Below the pieces are notes generated by a model that saw only the letters and a list, made by a program, of their open reading frames with translations, searched no databases and was not told where the DNA came from. This document shows positions 50,301-64,000 of a stretch of DNA of 64,000 nt, piece by piece. The stretch is taken from NCBI RefSeq assembly GCF_000208865.1, contig NC_018390.1:4854270-4918269 (forward strand), written 5' to 3'. This stretch comes from Neospora caninum Liverpool (Eukaryota > Apicomplexa > Conoidasida > Eucoccidiorida > Sarcocystidae). Both the position numbers and the translations under genes were made by a program. Position 1 is the stretch's first letter; each line of letters begins with the position of its first letter.

Positions 50301-52248
50301 CCGATCCAAGCCTCCCTCTGTCTCCGCCTTCTCTCGCCCCCCGACGCGCCCCGCCTGAGGCCGGACAGCAGTCCGTGCCCGGAGTCGGAGACCCGCCAGT
50401 CGCCTCTTCACCTGAGCCTACCGCACCTCCCAGACGCGCCGCACAAGTCTGCGTCAAAACCGGCTGAGGCGATACGCAAAGCGGCGTCGCCGAGGCGTGC
50501 AAATCCACCTCCTCGCGTCCAGCTTTTCCGAGCCGAAGCTGTGGCCCAGACGGGCTCGCGCGGGCCCCGGGGAGCTGCCACTGCGGGTGAGGCCGCCCTG
50601 ACTCCAGCGAGGCGGCCCGCGCCTGTCGCCCTCCAGGCGGAGACACCGCCGGGGGCGACGGGGGCTGCGGCGTGTGCAAGGCGTACAGCGTGGACTGTCT
50701 GGGGGGGAACGTGGACATCGCCTTCCCCCCCAGAGGCCCGGAGACTGTCTCCGCCCGCCTCAACGACCCTCCGCCAACGGCGCGCCGCTCCACTGGCGTG
50801 GGGTCTTGAGACGAAGCCGACTCTCTGGAACGCAACTCCTCGTGGCTGAGCGACGGCGAGGCGTTCCCATGTCTTGCTTCTACATCCCTTGCAAGAGGCG
50901 CCTCGAACTTTCCCGTGCGGGGGTTGAACCGCAAAGGACGGCTCCGGCTCTCGACGGCTGGCGTCGCCCCGGACCCGGAGACTGCAGTGGGTACTGCCGA
51001 GTTTTCTCCTCCCGGCTCAGCCGCGGAACTGCGCCGACGGACGGAGGCGACATCCGCTCCAGGCACAGGCGACGGGGCGAAGGAAGGTGGATCCGCGTCG
51101 CGAGGTGGTCGCCTGGGATCTTCCTGGCACGAACCAGCTTCGTCATTTGCCGGCAAAAAAGGCGCGGAGACAAGATGAGGGACAAACTGAGGCGCGGCAT
51201 TTGCATGTTCAAGGTCGACGGGTGCGGTACTCGGGACAGGCGTTGACGCAGGCGCCCTGCCTTCACGTGAAGGCGACGCACCCGTGGCGCGTGCTGCCAG
51301 AGAAGCGACAGCGGTCTGGATTCCGCTCCGGTGTGGCGAAGGCGCATCTCGATCGGGACAGGCGCGCGGCTGTCCATCTTCCAAAATGGGATTCCTCGCG
51401 CCCGTATCCTCAATTCTGGTTTCTGAAGGGGAGGGAAATTCAGAGAACAGCGGTCGGCGTGGATGCGAGAGAGGGACAGCCGACGGCGGGCACGCGGGGT
51501 GCGCTGCCAGCCCCCAGGAGACGCCAGCGCCGTCACTGTGTTCGCCCAGCTGCTCAACCGTAAGCGCGGCCGTCTGGGAGGCGTCTCTCGCCTCCGCAGT
51601 CTCTCCTCGCCGGCAAAGCGAGGCCGCGGCCACTGGTGTGGCGCGAGGTGGACGCGAGGCGTCGGAGTCTCTTCCTCGAGGCGCCGGAAACAGGGCGGAG
51701 CCCGACGAACCGCATACCCGCTGTTCTGCGTCGCCGTCGGCGCTGCGTATCGAACCTTCTCTTCCCGGCGAGACGTCGGGCCGGCTGTGCCTCGAGGGCG
51801 GCAAAGCAAACACCGACGGGGCGTCAAAAAAAGAGGGAACGCACCTCCGCGCCTCAACATCTGCGAGAGCGTGCAAGAGACAGGCGCAGTCGTCCCCCTC
51901 GGCGGCTGACGTCTCCGCTGGGGAAAAGGGCGGGGAGCTGGGAAGGACAGGCGCCGACAGAGGCCTTGCCCTGAGATATGGCGTCAGTAAGCCGTCCTTC
52001 AGTGTCGAAGGAGGCGACGGGAAACCAGAACCAGACTGTTTACAGGGAGATTCCGACGAGGCGAGACCCGCCGAAGCCGACGCGGCGGGGACGGAGAGAC
52101 ATCCAGTCAACGGTGGCATTGCGGTGTGCATAGCGCACGCGACAGACACAGAAGGCAACGGAGAGGCGTTTCGCGAAGCGAGGATCGGCCGCTGACCGAA
52201 GAGCTCCGCGCGTCGTGGCGAGCGCGTCTTCCGTCGGAATTCCTCCAT
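35384..52248 (-). CDS. FRM2: Formin FRM2 (PTEN/C2-FH1-FH2), complete
   Basis: Seven exons, 5' to 3': 47644-52248, 45616-47266, 41407-45293, 40559-40780, 39793-40095, 38890-39198, 35384-38275. All phases agree; 4,622 aa. Start ATG is in GCCCATGG; stop is TAG at 35384. Order of regions: disordered N-terminus; helical blocks near 820-1150; PTEN-phosphatase-like region to 1535; C2-like region split over exons 2-3; UBA-like helices near 2418-2455; long Gly/Pro/Ser/Ala linker; short proline-rich FH1; FH2 about 3363-3860 (RRKIHWKTL lasso, KRAQNVAIVLA, GNYVNHG); disordered tail of about 760 residues. Formins of this type nucleate and elongate actin. The PTEN-C2 architecture distinguishes FRM2 from FRM1. 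From memory, T. gondii FRM2 lies near the apicoplast and Golgi and supports apicoplast inheritance. Head to head with CDPK2A. Confidence 0.92.
40297..40320. repeat. (AT)n microsatellite
   Basis: A run of 12 AT units in the FRM2 intron between exons 40559-40780 and 39793-40095. Confidence 0.95.
40846..40925. repeat. 16-bp minisatellite, five copies
   Basis: Unit CGCGCACGAGAGCAGA, five head-to-tail copies; the last three are identical and the first two differ by one base each. It lies in the FRM2 intron between exons 41407-45293 and 40559-40780, 66 bp upstream (minus strand) of the FH2 exon acceptor. Confidence 0.95.
44185..44298 (-). other. UBA-like three-helix segment in FRM2
   Basis: Residues about 2418-2455, within an otherwise low-complexity exon. 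The pattern L-S-K-L-T-G-C-G-R-D-N-C...A-L-K-V-C-C-N-D-V-A-D-A-L-M-F-L matches the UBA/CUE layout (helix 1, TG/R turn, A-L-x-x-x-x-N-D-V-x-x-A helix 2-3). A helical, Trp-rich stretch (WNQWKNYILWRAQQW) lies just before it. Ubiquitin binding is an inference from pattern only. Confidence 0.4.
45100..47266 (-). other. PTEN-type C2-like region of FRM2
   Basis: Strands are recognisable as YRLKNIIMENFTPP...CVEVYEV (C2 entry of the PTEN family), FVLRACVNNYQLMAAD, GGETSLVFDFSHN, DDQYLVLSGDVLFAF and, across the 45616/45293 splice, FATFSFHT-GFMVQG...LDTYD. Between them lie disordered inserts of 50-200 residues, so the region is about three times the usual C2 length. C2 domains of this family bind membranes; in FRM2 this could tether the formin near an organelle. 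Confidence 0.7.
47644..48330 (-). other. Degenerate PTEN-phosphatase-like region of FRM2
   Basis: Residues about 1307-1535. The segment FGVINLHPRCGFQGLLLLACSALV aligns with the strand, P-loop and helix of PTEN-type phosphatases, and CRRYLHYFARLV matches the R-Y-x-Y-Y motif that closes that domain. The catalytic H-C-x5-R is not present: the loop reads N-L-H-P-R-C-G-F-Q-G (residues 1400-1409), so the nucleophile Cys and the Arg are lost. This is a predicted pseudophosphatase, probably a binding platform. Confidence 0.6.
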
Positions 52249-53983
52249 GGGCCCTAGCGACTCTTGACTCGCGCGTTTATCGCCTGAGACCTAAGGAGCT
52301 GTAGAGGTGAGGAAGAGACTGGGTCAGCAAGGAAGGCAAAGACATGAGGGCTGCGGGTGAGGACGTGTGGTGTGGAAAGAATGGAACCGAAGAAGACACC
52401 ATGGTCGGATCAGGAGATGGGTGAAAGGACCAGCAGGCTGGTCTGGCGAGTCGGGAGGCAAGACGAAACGACCGACTTGTCGCGGGGATGCGACGAAAGA
52501 GGATAAGCAACGCCGCTCCGGAAACACACAAACGAAACCACCCGGAGGACAGATTACGGCTGCGAGAGACCAGAATCTTCAACAAGCAAGTCTGCGTGAG
52601 TGGGAGCGACGAGGTCGAATGCGAGTGAAACCAAAAGACCGGGAAACGGCCGGGCGGGGGCGTCCGCAAATTTGGGAGGAAAAGTCCCGACTTACTGGGA
52701 AACGCCCAAAGACAGAGACCTCGGAGGGTAGCAGAGAAAACGACGGGTCTATATCGCGGCAAAGCAGATCAATCACGACCTGAAGAGAGGACGAATTTCC
52801 GCTGTGTCCCAGGATGCCTGCTTTAGTGTGCTGGCAAAAAACGAAAGTTTGCAACGAGGGGCGAGGTCGCCCGCATCAACTCTGGAAAAAGTTACTCGTA
52901 CGAATCACCTGAACAGGAAATTCGGAAGTGGAGAGACGGCGAAAGACGGAAGAATCAGGCAGAAGACTGAAGGTGGAAACGCGAGACGCGTTGACCTGCC
53001 GAGGCTGGAACGAAAGCGCGTGTTTGCAAGTGTAAGACTGCTCGAGAAATTTGGTACGCGTCGAAAAAGAACATGAGACTACGGACGATGGACAGATTAG
53101 CCAACCAGGAAAAACCAACGCGAGAGCAGTGAAACACTGTTTCCTATGCCCAGTTCAACGTCCTGTGGAAGGTAGGTATACACAATAGGAACATGTACGC
53201 CTGTAAACGGAAAAGACGGACGTTTGTGTCTACGGATGTATTTTTACGGCTGGGGAGAGTGTCCGATGCGAAAAGAAGAGCGGGGTGACTCGGACGTCGA
53301 GAACGGCGGAAACAGACGAGACAGTCTCCATCCGAAGAGACAACAACTGTGCGAATCGCTCACTTTTTCCAAGTTTTCCTAAAAAATCCCTGGCATGTCC
53401 TGTGACCTTCTGCTGACCCGAGAGAAAAGAACCGGTGAAAAGACAGTGTGAATGTGTACTATTTTTCTCAGCGACAGCGCAAAGTGGCTGCGAAAAGCAG
53501 TCGGCTCCAATCTGAATGCACATGGAGACGACCTCCGCTCTGTTATAGGTCCATGCTGGCGACAAGCAAGTAGAATTCGACGCTTTTATTTCGAGCTTTC
53601 TAGACCTGTAAAGCTGCTGATTCGCTCTTTCTTACGGCTGAATGGCGAAACCATGGAAAAAACGGGCGGGGCCCGTGAGAGCACACTCAGCCACGTAGAC
53701 ATGCACACATCACGGAGGAACCCGCATTAGTAGACTGCTTCGGAACAGAACTCACGTTTGTTTTTCGACAGCGGAGAGATGGACTCGAGAGAGGCAGATG
53801 CTAGAGTGATGCTGCGTAGTGGATACTCTCTTTCAGAACCGAGAGGCAGAAGGGTTCTTGTGGGCGGCTCCTCAGGACCACGACGATACTCCCCCCGTCA
53901 CCGCTAGTGCCGCCCTGAAAGGCTCTTCAACTCTCGGAAAGGTTCCTCCAGATGGGGAAAGCTTAAAAGTAAGAGTTTCTCTG

Positions 53984-55107
53984 TCATTCTTCATGGCTTC
54001 GAGGCGTCCTTCCCACCGTAGAACGCAGAGAAATACAGATCACGTGCCTGGGCACAAGGTGAAGAGTCCAGTTACCACTCGCAAATGCCGCTTCCAAACC
54101 AGGTTCTCGGCGCAGATGGGATTCATGAACCAGTGAGTGCACCGAAACCACCTTATTCACGAGAACATTCGCCTCCTGCATGTCATCTTGACACGCATCG
54201 AATGACCATTCTCGAACTCCGTGCCTCGGCAGCATCTTTAAATATCTACAATGCGGTTGTCGCCCTGGTACCCGCTCCACCCCAGCTGTTCCGACCTGAT
54301 CCTATGGAATCCCGTAGGATCTCGCGCCGCCGTGGCTGAAAACGGTGGGAAAACATTTCGGTACGTGTAGGACTTGACCGAGTCATGTGTTTGGGCCCGC
54401 TGTCAAACACGTACATCGTTTCATCAAGACACAAAGCCGGAATGATCTAGGCGAAGTTAGCCTGGTACGCCTCTTGACAGCTAAAGGGGGGAGGCGCTAC
54501 CATATCTCCTGCCTCTATCTGGAGTAAGGAGCCTTGCTCGAGAACGTAGGGCTGAGACAAGTCGCTCGGCCCTTTTCGTCCCTGTGAGGTGGACGGTCGG
54601 GGGCACGGCGGTAGGAGGTGCGTACTCCATGCTGCTGGCAAAGTGACGGCAGCAAGCCTCGTCGACATGCACACTGAACGCTGTTGGTGTTCGATGTTCC
54701 GTGTCCAAGGGCCTTGTGGGAAGACCCAGGCGACCGATGCGCATGCTGGAGCCGGCTGAAAAGTCTCGGGCGTGAGAGCCGAAATACCAACTTCTGTCGG
54801 GGGGCCAAGTGTTCGAGATTCCCTTGAGCACGGCTGTCACAAACTGTCTGAAATCCATTACATTCCGCGCCATGAGGAGACGGACGGCAAAGCGGTTGTG
54901 GAACAGGACATTCGGGGTGGTCGCTCTCTCCCTAACCCTCTTACGCAAACGCAAGTATGTGAAAACAACGACGTCTCGCAAAAGGATAGTATCCTTGTCG
55001 TTTTGTGCTGACGGACGCTTCGTTGTGCGGGGATCGTCCTCATCGACTTCACCCGAGTGCCTTCTCCAAGCTAGGTGCGCGTCAGCCTCTCCAGTGTTTG
55101 CCCTCAA
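53984..55107 (-). pseudogene. Unrecognised protein-coding relic with frameshifts and a stop
   Basis: Three successive minus-strand frames read like one broken protein. The first (55107 to about 54560) includes VVFTYLRLRKRV, NVLFHNRFAVRLLMARN and FSVHVDEACCRHF, then shifts frame near 54,560. The second includes SQPYVLEQGSLLQIEAGDMV and CQEAYQANF, is cut by TAG at 54447-54449, and resumes in the same frame with LCLDETMYVFDSGPKHM. The third (54280-53984) includes FDACQDDMQEANVLVNKVV and SHLRREPGLEAAF. I do not recognise the family. A decayed member of a coccidian multigene family, such as a divergent rhoptry-kinase-like protein, is one idea to test. Chance open frames are the alternative. Confidence 0.35.
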
Positions 55108-58100
55108 ACGCCCTTCTCAAGGCGGCTTGTTGAGTCCTTGCGGAACCCAATAGCGCCGGGATTTCTGGTGTGTTAGCAGAGCGTAGTTGAGAAACCATCG
55201 TGGAAGAGAACCAATAGAAAGCCTTGTGTTCACATTACAAGGCTAATGTGAGGGACGGGCTGTCACTAGAGAGCACCTTTGTGCCTGTACGGCAGTTCGG
55301 CACGTACCTGAGGCAAGCGTGGAGACGAAACCCACGCCTCTTGTCTCCTCACATGCGTCAGACACCAGAGAGTATCGGTCGCTTTCCCAAGAGTGGTGCC
55401 CCTGTTAGGTAAACATCGCGGTTTTCAGGTCAGTTGGCTGTTGTGAAACTGTCATTCTCAGGGATTCCTCCTGTAGCAAACGGCAGCTCTGGGCCCCAGT
55501 GAAGACCACACATGTCCAGTGTCTCTCTGCACACAACAGCCGTACCGCTGGATACCGCCCAATTCTGTTGCCCATTTCAGAGATTGTAGACGAAACTGCG
55601 CAATGAAGTCCTGAGGGGAGGCGATTAGGATTCCTCGCCGGGCACCTGTCGCGGGATTCCCCCTGAAACCCAGTTTTAAAGTTTAGAGCGCACCTCCCGC
55701 TGCGCCAGTTTTTTCGAGGGTTCATGAAGAGTCCGTGTGCGGCCTGCGTCCCTGTCTCCAGTCTCGCTTTTTTGTGGGCGCGCGAAGAACTGCTCTTTGG
55801 TCCTTCGCACAGGAAACTGCTCGGCCACAAAAATTTTTAAGTTCGGTAGGTCCGGGCGACTCTTATCTCCGTCTGGTTTGGATCGGGGGTCGGCGGAGCC
55901 CCCGTAGAACGTTTCTACCAGTGAGGTTTTGACCCTTTCCTCGCGGGCGAGATTCTCTCGACTGCCGAAAGGTGTTGCCTTTCATATCTGAAGAGGCCGC
56001 TTTTTTTTGTTTTCTGCCGTCACGGTTCTTTCTCATGGAAAACGTTTCGCTCTCAAGGCTGTGTGTGCTCTGTGTGAGGAGAAAGCACTAAGCGCGCCTC
56101 TGGTCCCTTTCGCCCTTCCAGTGCGGCTTTCCGAAACGGGAACGTCACCGCCTGGCCTGCAGTGCAAAAATTCAGGTCGGGGTACTGCCGGGGGTGAACC
56201 CACCGGACGCGCGGCGCCGGGGCAAAACACTTGACGTCGATAGATGCAACTTTCAAGTGTTACCCTTGCGGTCTTTCCGCTTTTGCGCGCCTTTTTCCCA
56301 GTCTTAATTTCTGCTCCTTTCCGACCAGCTGACGAAGCAAGGGAGACGTCACGCTACAAATTCCAGGGCGGATCATGCGAACCGCGACATTCCGGCATGT
56401 CTGTGGCGAAAGACAGTAAGTGATTTCCATGTGCGGGGCCAGTGGGTCCCCGGGAGGGAGTCTGTCAAAACCCCGCTGCTCGTCCTGCGACGCTTTGTCT
56501 GTGTAGTGCTTCTTAATCGTGACCCGACGCGATTTCTCCTTCGGTTTGCTCCCTTTTGCGGCCCTTTGAAAGACTGTGGCGCCGAACCCGGTTCTCCGAC
56601 TCTCTTGACCAACCACCGAGAGACCGCGTTTAGTCTCCCGAGGCAAGGCCTGCCGGAGAGTCGAGAGATGCGTGCGTTGTCGTCGACGCGAGAGGCGTCG
56701 CTCGGGCGGAAGCAAGCGCTTTAGACAGCCAGGGCGGGAGAGGGAACTTTGGGTGTGTGGAATCGTGTCAAAAAATCGAGGCGGAAGCGGATTTTTTCGA
56801 GGAAGGGCGATTTCCATCTCGCGCAAGTAGCAGAGAGCGCGAGGCATTCTCACGTGGTTCGCTCCCCCCCCTCCCCCCGTCGTTTTCGCGCAGCGAAGCT
56901 GCGCTGCGTTCGTGCGCGCCGGACAAAACACCCTTTTTCTCTCGGGGTTTGTAAAAGGCGCTGTAGTTGCAAACGGTGGAAAGCGCGACGCGGCGCTCGC
57001 CATGAACTCGCTGGTGGCGTGAACGAGCATCCTGAAAAGACAGGGTATCTCCTTTTCACTGGTGAGGCCGGTCTTCACGTGGGTAGCGGCCGAGAAGACT
57101 GGGGCGGGTCGCCGCGCGCATCGATTTTTCTCCCGGCGCGGTGCGGTAGCACGTGTAGTCCAAGTGGATGCGTTTCCTGCAGAAAATCACACGACCGAGT
57201 GTGTCATCTTTTGGTTGCCTGCACTGTGTCGGCAGCCGTTTTTTGTGCGCCTCAATCGGGAAATCGCCCACCTCTGCGGCGAACAGGACGCGAACACGCG
57301 GGCAGCGAACGCACAGCTCTGCCTGCCTGTGCGTGCGCGTTTCCGGTCGCGGTTCGATCCTGTGCCTTTCACCAACCCTCCAGGTGAAAAACCTGGCTGC
57401 TTCCGCCGCAGCTAGATCCCTGCGAACTCCCCCCTCTATCACGCTCATAGAGACGGGCGGTGTTTCGGCGTTTTCTGAAGGTTCTAACTTCGACTGCACA
57501 ACTGAAACCTCGCTTTTTCTCTCTGTCTCTACCCCGCAACGGAGAATTTCGGTGTTTTGCACGCGTCACTTGCTCCTGTCTCCTCGCGGCCTCTCTGAAT
57601 CTAGCCGTCGCTTCTTCAGCGCCTGCCGCTCTGAAACGTTTCGCTTTTCTACGCGAAAAAGAGAGAGACCGTCCTTTTCCGCGCGTCACATGCGCCGGTG
57701 ATCCGGACCGCGCGAACGGCTTTTTTAATTATCTCCGGGAAATCCCGAGGAAATCCCGGACTTCTCTGTGACGGAGCGATTTCCCGCCCCTGCTTCGAAA
57801 AAGCACCTCGGCGCTTCTCTCGGTTCCCGTCCGCGCTGCCGAAGATCCCATCCAGTCCCCAACTTTCCGAATTTGCCCCAGATGAAGTCTTGCGTGTACT
57901 CTTTCAAGTGTCCGGCGGAAGAGCCACATCTCCGTCGTTCCTGAGAACGCACTCGCACTTTGCGCCTTTCCGGCGTTTTCCCGGTTCGCTCCCGACTGGG
58001 GGGATCGTGCTTCGCGTTTTGCGAAGGGTCCGTGACTCTCTCGCCTTGCTTTCCGTTTCCCCAAAAAGCGTCTCAGGAAAAACCGGGGATACGATTGTTT

Positions 58101-58159
58101 CCTGGCCCAACACGCCGCGCTGCCTCCGCACGCCAAAATTCCTAACGCCTCGGCACCGC

Positions 58160-58182
58160 GTGTGTGTGTGTGTGTGTGTGTG
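58160..58182. repeat. (GT)n microsatellite
   Basis: A GT dinucleotide run of about 11 units in the presumed 5' leader of CDPK2A. Confidence 0.95.
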
Positions 58183-58528
58183 CACGCTGGCCGACGTCCC
58201 GTATTTTGTGTCCTTTCCGCGTTCTCCGTCTGCTTCCTTCAAAACTACACAAACGTCTTCACCGCGAACCTTCTCGGGCTGATTGATCGGTCCGTCTCCC
58301 GTTTCTCTGCCTCCTGGTCCTAACATCCCCGTTGCTTCTTCAGTGTTCTCTGCCGCGCTACAGTCTCTTCCCTCGCCCAGTTCTCTCTCTCTCCCCCGCT
58401 CCTCTCTCTGGTGCACATGCGATCGCGCTCTTCCCTGGCCTCCATCTCTGCTTTTTCCCGTAGTAACTGTGCTCTCCGACCACTTCGCTTCGACTCCGTT
58501 CCAATACATGCCCGAGCACTCGGAGGTC

Positions 58529-64000
<5,472 letters not shown>

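Larger units (their letters stand above)
52249..58528. other. Divergent intergenic region between FRM2 and CDPK2A
   Basis: About 6.3 kb between two gene starts. It contains the relic at 53,984-55,107, an AT-richer centre, and pyrimidine-rich sequence from about 57.4 kb up to the CDPK2A start that looks like a long 5' leader with upstream ATGs. One AGAGACG (57449-57455) matches the WGAGACG element reported in Toxoplasma promoters; a single match is weak. A (GT)n run lies at 58160-58182. Open frames such as 56260-57078 (minus) look random. Confidence 0.5.

Noticed and set aside
56260..57078. Minus-strand frame of 272 codons upstream of CDPK2A
   Set aside because: Composition is that of random GC-rich leader sequence; no motif, start context or splice support.
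58283..58528. Upstream extension of the CDPK2A frame
   Set aside because: Ser/Pro/Leu-rich leader translation with no ATG before 58508; the start at 58529 gives a myristoylation signal.

Overview
The window is nuclear DNA of a coccidian apicomplexan, almost certainly Toxoplasma gondii or a very close relative (Hammondia, Neospora). The reasons are GC-rich, low-complexity coding exons split by short GT-AG introns, many (AT)n microsatellites in introns, an adenine-rich start context at the EF-hand gene, and the adjacent pair of a PTEN/C2-formin (FRM2) and a calcium-dependent kinase (CDPK2A). From memory these are neighbours on T. gondii chromosome VIIa (TGME49_206580 and _206590); I could not look this up.

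Layout, left to right. (1) 1-23,597, minus strand: the 5' half of a very large HYDIN-like axonemal gene, about 27 resolved exons and about 2,530 codons, running off the left edge. It carries a series of ASH/MSP-like beta domains, then HYDIN's characteristic P-loop domain. (2) 25,833-27,662, plus strand: a small four-EF-hand protein, divergent from HYDIN. (3) 29,377-33,423, minus: an N-terminal-motor kinesin with a large charged insertion in loop L5. (4) 35,384-52,248, minus: formin FRM2, 7 exons and 4,622 aa, with a degenerate PTEN-phosphatase-like region, C2 domain, UBA-like helices, FH1 and FH2. (5) 53,984-55,107, minus: a protein-like relic with frameshifts and a stop. (6) 58,529-64,000, plus: CDPK2A, 11 exons visible, with kinase and EF-hands, cut by the right edge inside the fourth EF-hand.

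How the genes may relate. HYDIN belongs to the central-pair apparatus of motile axonemes. In coccidia only the male gamete has a flagellum, so HYDIN, and possibly the divergent EF-hand gene and the kinesin, may act in sexual stages. FRM2 (actin nucleation, linked in T. gondii to apicoplast inheritance) and CDPK2A (calcium signalling, linked to motility and egress) act in asexual stages. They are head to head across about 6.3 kb that holds the relic and the presumed promoters and leaders. No transposon, rRNA, tRNA, CRISPR or organelle insertion was recognised.

Exon borders were set by hand from GT-AG sites, reading phase and domain continuity. Apart from the places flagged, all phases are mutually consistent.
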